64,000 nucleotides of DNA from Rhodococcus sp. Leaf278. Lineage in GTDB: Bacteria; Actinomycetota; Actinomycetes; Mycobacteriales; Mycobacteriaceae. Positions 19,957 to 28,176 of this stretch are shown here, piece by piece (positions within the stretch are counted from its first letter, which is position 1; every line of letters starts with the position of its first letter). The translations under genes were made by a program, and so were the position numbers. The notes beneath the pieces are model-generated. The model was not told where the DNA came from. It saw nothing but the letters and a program-made list of their open reading frames with translations, and searched no databases. The stretch covers positions 153,038-217,037 of the forward strand of contig NZ_LMRR01000002.1 of the NCBI RefSeq assembly GCF_001426085.1, in the 5' to 3' direction.

Positions 19957-21272
19957 TTGAGGAACCCTTCGTAGTTACGCTGCATCAGCTGGCTTTCGAT
20001 CTGCTTCACGGTGTCCAGGCCGACGCTGACCATGATCAGTACGGCAGTTCCACCGAACGGGAGGTTCTGGCCTCCGCCCGAACCGATGTCGAGGAAGAGA
20101 TTCGGAAGCACGGCAATGGTGCCCAGGTATATGGATCCGGGCAACGTGATGCGACTGAGGACGTAGTTCAGATAATCGGCGGTCGGCTTGCCGGGACGAA
20201 TGCCAGGAATGAATCCGCCGAACTTCTTCATTTCGTCGGCGCGCTCTTCCGGATTGAACGTGATCGCCACGTAGAAGTACGTGAAGAAGACGATGAGCCC
20301 GAAGAAGATCGCGATGTAGACGGGGTTGGCAGGGTTCACCAGGTACTCGTTGATGATGCGCTGCCACCAGCTGGGATCCGTTGCGGTGCTCGCAGATGTG
20401 AGCTGCGCGATCAGATTGGGTAGGTAGAGCAACGAAGACGCGAAAATCACCGGGATGACGCCGGCCTGGTTGACCTTGAGCGGAAGATAGGTCGACGAGC
20501 CGCCGTACATCTTTCGACCGACCATGCGCTTGGCGTACTGGACCGGAATACGACGCTGACCCTGCTCGACGAAAATCACGCCGGCGATGATGAGGAACGC
20601 TGCGAAGCAGACGAACCCGAACACCAGTCCACCGCGGCTCTCGAGGATCGAGTTGCCCTCGGAGGGGATGCGCGAGGCAATTCCGGCGAAGATCAGCAGC
20701 GACATACCGTTGCCGACACCGCGCTCGGTGATGACCTCGCCGAACCACATCACGACGGCTGCACCTGCAGTCATGACGAGCACGATGATGACGAGCCCGA
20801 AAATGGACTGGTCGGCGATGATGTCCTGCTGGCATCCCTGGAGCAGCTGGCCGCGCGAAGCGAGGGCCACCAGCCCGGTCGCCTGCAGGATGGCCAGCGC
20901 GATCGACAGGTAACGCGTGTACTGCGTCATCTTCGCCTGGCCCGACTGTCCCTCCTTGCGGAGTTCCTCGAACTTGGGGATGACGACGGTGAGCAGCTGC
21001 ACGATGATGCTGGCGGTGATGTACGGCATGATGCCGATCGCGAACACCGAGAGCTGAAGGAGCGCTCCACCGGAGAACAGGTTGATCAACGAGTAGATGC
21101 CCGCCGAGTCTCCACCGGAGACCTGGTCGATGCATGCTCGGACATTGGCGTAGTCGACACCCGGCGACGGCAGCGTTGCACCGAAGCGATACAGGGCCAC
21201 CAGACCGAGCGTGAAGAGGATCTTCCGTCTCAGGTCAGGAGTCCTGAGGGCCGACACGAAGGCGGAAAGCAA
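19953..21272 (-). CDS. secY: Protein translocase subunit SecY
   Basis: Channel-forming subunit of the Sec translocon with ten membrane helices; 439 residues. The TTG at 21272 is preferred because AGGAGG lies four bases before it and the resulting [20 protein letters not shown] matches the mycobacterial N-terminus; the GTG at 21287 would place the ribosome site inside the gene. Helix 1-2 plug region, [20 protein letters not shown] and the cytosolic loop [20 protein letters not shown] are typical. It is transcribed separately from the upstream spc genes, behind a terminator, with adk and map downstream. Confidence 0.96.
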   Translation of the reverse strand: MLSAFVSALRTPDLRRKILFTLGLVALYRFGATLPSPGVDYANVRACIDQVSGGDSAGIYSLINLFSGGALLQLSVFAIGIMPYITASIIVQLLTVVIPKFEELRKEGQSGQAKMTQYTRYLSIALAILQATGLVALASRGQLLQGCQQDIIADQSIFGLVIIVLVMTAGAAVVMWFGEVITERGVGNGMSLLIFAGIASRIPSEGNSILESRGGLVFGFVCFAAFLIIAGVIFVEQGQRRIPVQYAKRMVGRKMYGGSSTYLPLKVNQAGVIPVIFASSLLYLPNLIAQLTSASTATDPSWWQRIINEYLVNPANPVYIAIFFGLIVFFTYFYVAITFNPEERADEMKKFGGFIPGIRPGKPTADYLNYVLSRITLPGSIYLGTIAVLPNLFLDIGSGGGQNLPFGGTAVLIMVSVGLDTVKQIESQLMQRNYEGFLK

Positions 21273-21399
21273 AGATCCTCCTGGCACGACTGCGTTGACG
21301 CTGCAAGTGCTTCACCGGGAGCAACTTGCGCTCCCGTGAGCCTCACGAGCATGGACTGCGAACGACGTACGTCGACCGCATCGATACGAACTTCTCTGA

Positions 21400-21428
21400 A
21401 CTCTAGAACTCTAACAGTGCGCATCGAA
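21400..21428 (-). promoter_or_regulatory. Predicted promoter of secY-adk-map
   Basis: TTCGAT (-35, 21423-21428) and TAGAGT (-10, 21400-21405) on the minus strand are 17 bases apart, giving a leader of about 120 bases before secY. The -35 is a modest match. Confidence 0.4.
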
Positions 21429-21491
21429 CCGCCCGACGGTCAGTGTTGGACCCGGCCGATCGGTCGATGGACACGACATTCTGTGTAGGCA

Positions 21492-21537
21492 ACGATGGCC
21501 GCAGCTCAGCTGCAAGAGCTGTGGCTGCGGCCATCGT
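21492..21537 (-). terminator. Strong hairpin ending the rpsH-rplO unit
   Basis: A perfect 14-base inverted repeat, ACGATGGCCGCAGC (21492-21505) and GCTGCGGCCATCGT (21524-21537), lies about 50 bases after the rplO stop. The loop itself contains a short AGCT repeat. There is no U-tract. Confidence 0.75.
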
Positions 21538-21585
21538 CACGAACTGATGCTCGAAGCGCTGCTACTCAGCACATCGAAGCAATGC

Positions 21586-22029
21586 TCATACCTCGGTTGC
21601 AGAACCGCCGGCAGCGGCGATCTTTTCCTTGGCAGAGCCCGTGAACTTGTTGGCCGAGATATCGACCTTCACGGTGAGGTTTCCGTCTCCGAGAACCTTG
21701 ACGAGCTCGTTCTTGCGAACAGCTCCCTTGGCGATCAGCTCGGGGATACCGATCTGGCCACCCTCGGGGAACAGACGCTCGATGTCGCGCAGGTTCACGA
21801 CCTGGAACACGACACGGTTGCGGTTGGTGAAGCCCTTGAGCTTCGGGAGCCGCATGTGGAGGGGCATCTGGCCACCCTCGAAGCGTGCCGGCACGTTCTT
21901 GCGTGCGCCGGTTCCCTTGGTACCGCGACCTGCGGTCTTGCCGCGCTTGCCACCTTCACCACGGCCGACGCGAATCTTCGTCGACTTGGATCCGGCTGCG
22001 GGGCGCAGGTGGTGCAGTTTGATGGTCAT
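21586..22029 (-). CDS. rplO: 50S ribosomal protein L15
   Basis: Late-assembly 23S rRNA binder, 147 residues: [20 protein letters not shown], the glycine-rich [20 protein letters not shown] and the C-terminal [20 protein letters not shown]. Last gene of the distal spc unit, two bases after rpmD. Confidence 0.98.
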   Translation of the reverse strand: MTIKLHHLRPAAGSKSTKIRVGRGEGGKRGKTAGRGTKGTGARKNVPARFEGGQMPLHMRLPKLKGFTNRNRVVFQVVNLRDIERLFPEGGQIGIPELIAKGAVRKNELVKVLGDGNLTVKVDISANKFTGSAKEKIAAAGGSATEV

Positions 22030-22031
22030 GG

Positions 22032-22211
22032 TTAGACCTCCTCAACAGTTACGAGGTGGCGCACCGTGTTGACCAGTCCGCGGTTCTGCGGGTTGTCCTC
22101 GCGGACGACCGTCTGGCGGATGCCCTTGAGCCCGAGAGTACGCAGGCTGTCACGCTGGTTCGCCTTCTGGCCGATGGTGCTCTTGATCTGAGTGACCTTC
22201 AGCTGAGCCAT
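22032..22211 (-). CDS. rpmD: 50S ribosomal protein L30
   Basis: A 59-residue protein read by eye: [14 protein letters not shown] then [15 protein letters not shown], ending R-H-L-V-T-V-E-E-V. Length and sequence are the standard L30. Its ATG overlaps the rpsE stop (TAATG). Confidence 0.97.
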   Translation of the reverse strand: MAQLKVTQIKSTIGQKANQRDSLRTLGLKGIRQTVVREDNPQNRGLVNTVRHLVTVEEV

Positions 22212-22885
22212 TACTTCACCGCTCCTGCCTGTGCGCGTGCGCGCAGCATTCCGGCGGGTGCAACCTCTTCGAGGGTCAGGCCGCGGCGAGCCGCAACTTC
22301 CTCGGGACGCTGCAGACCCTTGAGGGCTGCGACGGTCGCGTGCACGACGTTGATGGCGTTGTCGCTACCGAGCGACTTCGACAGCACGTCGTGGACACCG
22401 GCGCACTCCAGCACTGCGCGCACAGCGCCACCGGCGATGACGCCGGTACCGGCGCTGGCCGGCCGCAACATGACGACGCCGGCAGCGGCTTCGCCCTGGA
22501 TGGGGTGCGTGATGGTGCCGGCGATCATCGGGACGCGGAAGAAGCTCTTACGAGCCTCCTCGACACCCTTCTGGATGGCCGCGGGAACTTCCTTGGCCTT
22601 GCCGTAGCCGACGCCGACCAGTCCGTTGCCGTCACCGACGATGACGAGGGCGGTGAAGCTGAAGCGTCGACCACCCTTGACCACCTTGGAGACGCGGTTG
22701 ATCGTGACGACCTTCTCGATGAAGTTCGACTTGTCCGCAGCGTTGCCGCCACGGCCGTTGTCACGACGGTCACGACCGCCACCACCGCGGTTGTCGCCGC
22801 GCTGGTTGTTGTCGCCACCTGCGTTGGGGCCACTGTTCTGTCCGGCGGGGCCGCTTCCGCCGTCACGCCGTTGACGTCCCGGCAT
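22211..22885 (-). CDS. rpsE: 30S ribosomal protein S5
   Basis: Decoding-fidelity protein of the 30S body. The 224-residue chain has a disordered Gly/Asn/Arg-rich N-terminal extension of about 50 residues ([20 protein letters not shown]), seen in actinobacterial S5, before the double-stranded RNA-binding fold ([20 protein letters not shown], then [19 protein letters not shown]). Confidence 0.98.
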   Translation of the reverse strand: MPGRQRRDGGSGPAGQNSGPNAGGDNNQRGDNRGGGGRDRRDNGRGGNAADKSNFIEKVVTINRVSKVVKGGRRFSFTALVIVGDGNGLVGVGYGKAKEVPAAIQKGVEEARKSFFRVPMIAGTITHPIQGEAAAGVVMLRPASAGTGVIAGGAVRAVLECAGVHDVLSKSLGSDNAINVVHATVAALKGLQRPEEVAARRGLTLEEVAPAGMLRARAQAGAVK

Positions 22886-22919
22886 CAGGCTGTCCTTCCG
22901 TTGTCAGTCATTGTCATCA

Positions 22920-23336
22920 TCAGAACGTCAACCCGCCTTCGCGGGCAGCGTCTGCGAGTGCCGCGATGCGGCCGCTGTAGTTGTTGCCGCCGCGGTCGAA
23001 CACGACTGCCTCGACGCCGGCTGCCTTCGCACGGCTGGCGATGAGCTCGCCGACCTTCGCGCTGACGGCCTTCTTGTCGCCCTCGAGTGCGCGCACATCG
23101 GCTTCGATGCTCGACGCGCTGGCCAGCGTGTGGCCGGCGAGGTCGTCGATCAACTGCACGTGGATGTGACGCGAGGACCGGTTGACGACCAAGCGCGGAC
23201 GCTCGGGCGTTCCGGAGATCTTCTTGCGAAGGCGGAAGTGACGACGTGCCTTCGACAGGCGACGCTTCGTCGAAACGTCGGTGCCGCGCGGTGTGCGCTT
23301 GACGACGTTCGCCTTGTCTGCTGTTTGCTGGCTCAT
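22920..23336 (-). CDS. rplR: 50S ribosomal protein L18
   Basis: Binds 5S rRNA; 138 residues. Motifs [20 protein letters not shown] and [19 protein letters not shown] are diagnostic. The first dozen residues are the variable actinobacterial N-terminus. Confidence 0.98.
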   Translation of the reverse strand: MSQQTADKANVVKRTPRGTDVSTKRRLSKARRHFRLRKKISGTPERPRLVVNRSSRHIHVQLIDDLAGHTLASASSIEADVRALEGDKKAVSAKVGELIASRAKAAGVEAVVFDRGGNNYSGRIAALADAAREGGLTF

Positions 23337-23337
23337 A

Positions 23338-23877
23338 TCACTTACCCGTCTTTCCGACCTTGCGGCGGATCACTTCACCCTCGTAGCGGATGCCCTTGCC
23401 CTTGTACGGGTCCGGACGCCGCAAACGACGAATGTTGGCAGAGATCTGACCGACCTTCTGCTTGTCGATGCCGACAACGGTGAATCGCGTGGGCGACTCG
23501 ACCGTGAACGTGATGCCCTCGGGTGCTTCGATCAGCACGGGATGGCTGTAACCGAGTGCGAACTCGAGGTCCTTGCCCTTGAGTACGACGCGGTAACCGA
23601 CGCCGTGAATCTCCATCTTGGTGGTGTAACCGTTGGTGACACCGGTGATGAGGTTCGCAACGAGTGTGCGCGAGAGACCATGCAGCGAGCGGCTCTTACG
23701 CTCGTCGTCCGGCCGGGTGACGGCGATGGTGCCGTCGTCGGCGCGTGCGATCTTGATGGGCTCGGCGACTGTCAGGCTCAGGGCACCCTTGGGGCCCTTG
23801 ACCGCAACGTCCTGGCCGTCGATGGTGATATCGACGCCAGCGGGGACTGGGACCGGCAATTTTCCAATACGTGACAT
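23338..23877 (-). CDS. rplF: 50S ribosomal protein L6
   Basis: Two-domain 23S rRNA binder, 179 residues: [20 protein letters not shown] at the start and [20 protein letters not shown] near the end. One base separates its stop from the rplR start. Confidence 0.98.
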   Translation of the reverse strand: MSRIGKLPVPVPAGVDITIDGQDVAVKGPKGALSLTVAEPIKIARADDGTIAVTRPDDERKSRSLHGLSRTLVANLITGVTNGYTTKMEIHGVGYRVVLKGKDLEFALGYSHPVLIEAPEGITFTVESPTRFTVVGIDKQKVGQISANIRRLRRPDPYKGKGIRYEGEVIRRKVGKTGK

Positions 23878-23891
23878 GGTGGTGGCCTCCC

Positions 23892-24290
23892 CTACCAGAC
23901 GTAGGCGAGGACTTCTCCGCCCACACCCTGCTTGGCAGCCTGACGCTCCGTGAGCAGACCAGTGGACGTGGAGATGATCGCCACGCCCAGGCCGCCGAGA
24001 ACCTTGGGCAGATTGGTGGATTTTGCGTACACCCGGAGACCGGGCTTGGAGACGCGTCGCACGCCGGCGAGGCTGCGCTCACGGCTCGGGCCGTACTTCA
24101 GATCGACGATGAGGGTCTTGCCCACCTCGGCGTCTTCCGTGCGGTAATCGGAGATGTAGCCCTCGCGCTTGAGGATCTCGGCGATGTTCGCCTTGAGCTT
24201 CGAGTGGGGAAGCTTCACCTCGTCGTGGTACGCCGAATTGGCGTTGCGCAGACGAGTCAAGAAGTCTGCAATTGGATCGGTCATCGTCAT
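23892..24290 (-). CDS. rpsH: 30S ribosomal protein S8
   Basis: Central-domain 16S rRNA binder and classical spc operon repressor; 132 residues. [20 protein letters not shown] and the C-terminal [20 protein letters not shown] are typical. In most bacteria rpsH follows rpsN directly; here about 6 kb of accessory genes intervenes and rpsH is the first gene of a unit with its own promoter and a long leader. Confidence 0.98.
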   Translation of the reverse strand: MTMTDPIADFLTRLRNANSAYHDEVKLPHSKLKANIAEILKREGYISDYRTEDAEVGKTLIVDLKYGPSRERSLAGVRRVSKPGLRVYAKSTNLPKVLGGLGVAIISTSTGLLTERQAAKQGVGGEVLAYVW

Positions 24291-24352
24291 GGTGTGACCT
24301 GTGCACCTTTCTCGCAGCGGTTCCCATGCAGCACGCGCGGGCTGGTGCCTGT

Positions 24353-24440
24353 GGGTTCCGGGGAACCCGCCGGGCCTGGCTCGTCACATCGTGGGCCTAC
24401 AGCGAAGTGAACATGTCCTGACCGACTGTTGCCGGTCAGG
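24353..24440 (-). promoter_or_regulatory. Hairpins in the rpsH leader
   Basis: Two inverted repeats lie in the predicted 5' leader of rpsH: GGGTTCC/GGAACCC at 24353-24368 (tiny loop) and CCTGACCG/CGGTCAGG at 24417-24424 and 24433-24440 (8-base loop). Together with the leader length (about 290 bases) they suggest attenuation or ribosomal-protein autoregulation, but no known binding site was recognised. Apart from these and the promoter, 24291-24719 shows no gene. Confidence 0.35.
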
Positions 24441-24586
24441 GGTTGCGCTCCAAGCAATGCATCGCTGCACTGCCAGGTGTTACGAGCTTCCGCATGTTCA
24501 ATGCTGACGTACGGAGTGCTCGAGGTTGCGTTTGTTGTATTGCAAGGACTCGCGTGCAGGCACGACGAAGCCCGGGCAACCGCTCT

Positions 24587-24614
24587 AGTGTAGGGAACCG
24601 GGTGCCATTCTCAA
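24587..24614 (-). promoter_or_regulatory. Predicted promoter of the rpsH-rplO unit
   Basis: TTGAGA (-35, 24609-24614) and TACACT (-10, 24587-24592) on the minus strand are separated by 16 bases. On the plus strand, GGCAACCG.TC.AGTGTAGGG (24575-24595) recurs almost unchanged at the rplN promoter (31888-31908), supporting a shared ribosomal promoter element. Confidence 0.65.
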
Positions 24615-24719
24615 AATCGATCGTGGTAGTGCTCGAGGAGCACCCCGCGCAGGCACGGACGAGTTCGTAGGTTCGATGCAGTAGCCTTCCGACATCATTC
24701 CATCGCTCCGGGGGGTTCG

Positions 24720-24791
24720 ATGCATTCGAAAGGTCTTTTCGAAACGGTCGGCGTCCGGCCGTGGCCGGGTCCGTCCCAGAAGACGCTGTGA
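24720..24791 (+). CDS. Possible 23-residue leader ORF ahead of the WXG100 genes
   Basis: ATG at 24720 follows GGGGGG at 24711-24716, the best ribosome site in the area. The 23-codon frame (M-H-S-K-G-L-F-E-T-V-G-V-R-P-W-P-G-P-S-Q-...) ends in TGA overlapping the GTG of the next gene (GTGA). It may only couple translation into the WXG100 gene, or be a small peptide of unknown function. No similarity recognised. Confidence 0.35.
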   Translation: MHSKGLFETVGVRPWPGPSQKTL

Positions 24792-25093
24792 GAGCCGATC
24801 CGGACCGCACACGTCGAGCCGCAGCCCGAATGTCCGGTCTCGCCGATGCGCTGTGGGACGACATCGACCTCATCCGCCGTGACGCCGACGAGTTGATGGA
24901 GTCCTCCTGGACGGGCAACGCGGCCGATTCCCACGCAGTTCTGTGGGCGGAATGGGTCGATTCGGCTCGGAAGATGTGTGGCGCGCTGAGCGAGGACGCT
25001 GCGCTGCTCGATCGCGTTGCAATCGACTACGCCGCAGCGGACAAGAAGATCGACGCGCACGAGATGGATTCCGGCCTGCGGTTGGACCGGTGA
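24788..25093 (+). CDS. WXG100-family (ESAT-6-like) protein
   Basis: A 101-residue helical-hairpin protein of the ESX substrate type. The turn motif is seen as SSWTGNAADSHAVLW near residue 38-52, between two amphipathic helices. The GTG at 24788 gives the standard length and an Asp-Pro start (VRADPDRTRRAAARMSGLAD); a GTG at 24761 would add nine residues. Its stop overlaps the next WXG100 gene (TGATG), as expected for partners that form a heterodimer and travel with the toxin encoded next. Confidence 0.75.
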   Translation: MRADPDRTRRAAARMSGLADALWDDIDLIRRDADELMESSWTGNAADSHAVLWAEWVDSARKMCGALSEDAALLDRVAIDYAAADKKIDAHEMDSGLRLDR

Positions 25094-25380
25094 TGGCACG
25101 CTATGTCGCCGACGTCGAGCGGATTCTCGCTCTTGTCGATCGCGCGCATGTAGTTGGAGCCACGATCGAATCCGCTATCGCCGATGTCGAGCGCGAGGTC
25201 AAGGATCTCGGCATCGAATGGGAGGGCGAAGCGGCCGAGGCGCACCGCTCGAAGCACGAGCTACTCCGGCAGGAACTGAACGATATGCGAACCGCGCTCG
25301 CCCAACTCGGCACGCTGGCACGAGGCGCCCATGATCGCTACCGCGCAGCCGTGGACCACAACAAGCGAATGTGGCCCTGA
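25093..25380 (+). CDS. Second WXG100-family protein
   Basis: A 95-residue helical protein with the turn IEWEGEAAEAHRSKHELL (Trp-x-Gly) near residue 38, flanked by long helices. It overlaps both neighbours by one base (TGATG each side), forming a rigid three-gene unit with the toxin. Probable role: partner of the first WXG100 protein or targeting chaperone for the toxin in type VII secretion. The Trp-x-Gly turn and operon position carry the call; sequence identity within the family is always low. Confidence 0.75.
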   Translation: MARYVADVERILALVDRAHVVGATIESAIADVEREVKDLGIEWEGEAAEAHRSKHELLRQELNDMRTALAQLGTLARGAHDRYRAAVDHNKRMWP

Positions 25381-26582
25381 TGGCCCCGATCAGCGTCGAC
25401 CCGGACATCCTTGCCGATGCGGCTTCCCGGTACGGCAGCGCCAAGACCATATCGAGCGGCGCGATAGCGGACCTCGCCGCGGAACTCGACCGCAACTGGG
25501 GCTGCGCAGGCACCGACAACGCCGGAAAGTCTTGGGCCGACAGTTACGATTCCGCAGCATTCGACGCAGTTTCCGCAGCAACCGACATCACGAATGCGTT
25601 CGGCAAACTTCATGATCTGCTGGCGGCAACCGGCGTGAACCACGCCAACGCGGAGAATGCGAACACCGTTCCGCCGCCCCCACCGCTACCCGCTCCCCCA
25701 CAACTTCCTCATACGGATACACCGCGCTTCAACGGTTCCTACGGCGGCGACACCGACGCTCCCATGGGGTGGGGCCTGATCACGCGATGGCTACAGGGCC
25801 ACATGTGGCCCAACGGCGATCCGGACAAGCTCCGGGGTCTCGGAAGCGCGTGGTGCACCGCCGCCGAGGGGCTACGCCGAGCGAGCGACGCCACGAACTC
25901 CGCATGGACCGACGTCGAGGACCTTTCCTCCGACGAAATGCCGCAGGTCCTCGCCCAGATGGACGGCGTCTACATCGCTGCGCAGAACACCGCCGACCAA
26001 TTCGACATACTCGCGAGCGCTTGCGGCGAGTGGGCCACCACCATTCAGGAGGCTCACCAGAGCGTCATCGATATCGTGGGGACGGCCATCGTTGCCGGCA
26101 CGATCGCCGCTGCAGTTGCCGGCTTCTTCACACTCGGCGTGGGAACGGTCGCGGTTACTGGCGCGACGGGCAGCGTCATCGCCGGAAGTGTCATCGCCGT
26201 CCTCACCGGAGTGGAAGCGGCGTCGGCAATTGCCGTCGGTGTCACTGTGGCAACCGGGGCGGCGGCCATTGGAATTGCATTGGACGTGCAACCGCTCCTA
26301 CAAGCAAGTCCGACGACCTTCAACGCAAACACCGGCGGAACCAATTGGCACTACAACCCTCCACCCAAAGCGGGTTTGCCGGGCTTTCCCGGCGCAAAGT
26401 ACACCAAGCCCATGAACGGACGGAAGCGCTGGACCGACGACAAAGGAAATGTCTACGAATGGGACTATCAGCACGGCGCAGTGGAGAAATACAGCAAGAA
26501 CGGTAAACACTTGGGGGAATACGATCCCAATACCGGGGTGCAAACCAAGCCTCCAGACCCCAGTCGCAAGCCGGGACGGTAA
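25380..26582 (+). CDS. Type VII-secreted polymorphic toxin with colicin E3-type 16S rRNase domain
   Basis: A 400-residue modular toxin. Residues 1-95 are helical with a WXG-like turn (RNWGCAGTDNAGKSW); a proline-rich linker (PPPPPLPAPPQLP) follows near 100-113; residues 140-225 form a second helical, WXG-like unit (NSAWTDVEDL); about 225-305 is a Gly/Ala/Val-rich hydrophobic segment that could enter a membrane. The C-terminal 70 residues match the cytotoxic domain of colicin E3/cloacin: KRWTDDKGNVYEWDYQHGAV with Asp362, His365 and Glu369 in the catalytic Asp-x2-His-x3-Glu spacing, and a terminal DPSRKPGR whose Arg may equal the catalytic Arg of E3. Colicin E3 cuts 16S rRNA at the decoding site. 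The cognate immunity genes follow. Confidence 0.88.
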   Translation: MAPISVDPDILADAASRYGSAKTISSGAIADLAAELDRNWGCAGTDNAGKSWADSYDSAAFDAVSAATDITNAFGKLHDLLAATGVNHANAENANTVPPPPPLPAPPQLPHTDTPRFNGSYGGDTDAPMGWGLITRWLQGHMWPNGDPDKLRGLGSAWCTAAEGLRRASDATNSAWTDVEDLSSDEMPQVLAQMDGVYIAAQNTADQFDILASACGEWATTIQEAHQSVIDIVGTAIVAGTIAAAVAGFFTLGVGTVAVTGATGSVIAGSVIAVLTGVEAASAIAVGVTVATGAAAIGIALDVQPLLQASPTTFNANTGGTNWHYNPPPKAGLPGFPGAKYTKPMNGRKRWTDDKGNVYEWDYQHGAVEKYSKNGKHLGEYDPNTGVQTKPPDPSRKPGR

Positions 26583-26691
26583 GCAACTGGCCGCCCAACA
26601 TCCCAAAACCCTGAACATCCGCGAAAAGCTAGGCAACAATAACACCAAAATAAGAACTAGCACAACAGAATCAATACCTCTAGGAGGCAAT

Positions 26692-26943
26692 ATGTGGTAT
26701 TTACAAGAATTCGATGATGCAACCGAAGTGCAGACAGAGATGCATCTACTACGCGACATGACCGTCGAAATTGTCAAAAATACCCTGCAGATCGATGACA
26801 GCGACTTCGACCTGCCCGTTGCGGTCGGTCAAAACGATGTGCCGGCCGAGAAGGTACCCGCCTTTGCTAGATACATGCAACGTCCGTTAGATGCAAAGGA
26901 TGGACATTCGTACGAAGTATCCTTCCTCGCCGAACCCGAATAA
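26692..26943 (+). CDS. Cloacin/colicin E3 immunity-like protein 1
   Basis: An 83-residue acidic protein (MWYLQEFDDATEVQTEMHLL...) starting at an ATG after GGAGGCAAT. Its size, the central LPVAVGQNDVPAEKVPAFA and the C-terminal HSYEVSFLAEPE resemble colicin E3 immunity proteins, which bind and block the rRNase domain. It is the immunity gene nearest the toxin (110-base gap) and so the most likely cognate inhibitor. The intergenic DNA is markedly more AT-rich than the surroundings, suggesting recent acquisition. Family call by eye. Confidence 0.7.
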   Translation: MWYLQEFDDATEVQTEMHLLRDMTVEIVKNTLQIDDSDFDLPVAVGQNDVPAEKVPAFARYMQRPLDAKDGHSYEVSFLAEPE

Positions 26944-27192
26944 ATCTGATTTGCCTCGACCCCAATGAGGATGCAGGCTTCGCCCAAGCCGAAAATCGAC
27001 GACCGAAATAACCAGTAAGCGTTAAATTACATCACCTTCCGCACGGCAAAGTCGTACAGTAAGAAAAGGAGTGCAAGCCCGGTTATGCTTCGGCTCAACA
27101 TCTGAAAGAGCATGCGTTCTTCAAAACGCTGTAGAGATTTACAGCTAACAAATCCAATTCGGTACGGGTCAAATTGAAAGCGAGATTTCGGT

Positions 27193-27438
27193 ATGTGGTA
27201 CCTAGAAGCGTTCACTAACGCGACCGACGAGCGGACCGAGATCCATCTGCTTAACGATATGACTGTCGACATAGTGAAGAGAATATTAGGTATCGACGAC
27301 AATCACTTCGACTTGCCGGTTGCAGTTCGCTCCAATGATGTTCCGCTCGATCTCGTTCGCGAGTTCGCGCAATACGCCCGGACTCCCATCAAGGCGGACC
27401 CCGATTGTGAGTATTGGGTCTCATTCCTTGCTGAATAG
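27193..27438 (+). CDS. Cloacin/colicin E3 immunity-like protein 2
   Basis: An 81-residue paralogue of the gene at 26692: MWYLEAFTNATDERTEIHLL, then DLPVAVRSNDVPLDLVREFA and a C-terminal YWVSFLAE. About half of the positions are shared with copy 1. It has its own leader and is probably an extra immunity determinant against related toxins. The 249 bases before it hold no gene and are AT-rich. Confidence 0.68.
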   Translation: MWYLEAFTNATDERTEIHLLNDMTVDIVKRILGIDDNHFDLPVAVRSNDVPLDLVREFAQYARTPIKADPDCEYWVSFLAE

Positions 27439-27457
27439 CCCATCGTAGGGAGTACCA

Positions 27458-27499
27458 GGACATTCGTACGAAGCTTCATTTCGCGCTGAACCGAAATAA
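27458..27499 (+). pseudogene. Degenerate C-terminal piece of an immunity gene
   Basis: Fourteen codons read G-H-S-Y-E-A-S-F-R-A-E-P-K-stop, nearly identical to the C-terminus of immunity gene 1 at 26902-26943 (G-H-S-Y-E-V-S-F-L-A-E-P-E-stop). No start or N-terminal part precedes it. It is the trace of a further copy lost by deletion. Confidence 0.65.
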
Positions 27500-27581
27500 A
27501 TGTGACACTCCACGGCCGGAAGACATGCGGTTCGAGGAGGGACCGAGGCCGACCAGATCGATTCGGAATTAGAGAGACGGT

Positions 27582-27821
27582 ATGTGGTATTTGGAATCTT
27601 ATGATAGACGAACCGATTCGATCGCAAACAGCTATCGCCTGGTCGCTATTACAGGGGACGGGATCAGAGAGCTGATCGACGTCGATGAAGGTGGCCTTCC
27701 CTTAGAAATGGGACCATATCCAGTCGCATTGGCCGACGTGCCGAAGTTCGCGAAGTACATCGAGGGCGATTTCAGGATCAGCTCCGATAACGAGTACTTC
27801 ATCGGCCTGTTCACCGACTGA
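27582..27821 (+). CDS. Cloacin/colicin E3 immunity-like protein 3
   Basis: A 79-residue, more divergent member: MWYLESYDRRTDSIANSYRL, then LPLEMGPYPVALADVPKFAK and the end FRISSDNEYFIGLFTD. The stretch SDNEYFIG is the closest in this array to the C-terminal ISDNEYFVSF of the colicin E3 immunity protein, which is what ties the whole set to that family. Confidence 0.7.
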   Translation: MWYLESYDRRTDSIANSYRLVAITGDGIRELIDVDEGGLPLEMGPYPVALADVPKFAKYIEGDFRISSDNEYFIGLFTD

Positions 27822-27839
27822 GGAAGGGCAGTCTGACAC

Positions 27840-27935
27840 CTGGAGGCCAGCTGTAACACGACTGAAACCAGGCCCGAAATTCACGTGCTCGAGAACATGA
27901 CTGTCGACAACGAGAAACTGTCGCTCGGCACCTAA
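27840..27935 (+). pseudogene. Degenerate N-terminal piece of an immunity gene
   Basis: From 27840 the frame reads L-E-A-S-C-N-T-T-E-T-R-P-E-I-H-V-L-E-N-M then T-V-D, aligning with residues 4-26 of immunity protein 2 (L-E-A-F-T-N-A-T-D-E-R-T-E-I-H-L-L-N-D-M, T-V-D), and then stops at 27933. The start codon is lost, apparently by a two-base deletion. The rest of the 355-base gap to 28176 shows nothing recognisable beyond a promoter-like TAACGT at 28165. Confidence 0.65.
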
Positions 27936-28176
27936 CATCACAACGCGCCCTGACACGGCCCGGAGGTTCAGATACAAGCCTCGGGCACGTTCCAACCCTG
28001 TTCCAATGTCGTCCGTGAGACTCACGCCGCGTCGACGCCGCTCTGGACTCCACCGCAGAGACGATGAAGCGCGGGCAACCGGTCAGTTCGGCGCGGCACA
28101 CGCGCAGCCCAGCCATTTCGCAATCCGCAGACCCAGTTGGACACCCGAACTCCTACTTCTTCGCTAACGTCGGACC

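Noticed and set aside
26692..27935. Possible CRISPR or direct-repeat array
   Set aside because: The repeats are coding paralogues of about 80 codons with irregular spacing, not short identical repeats.
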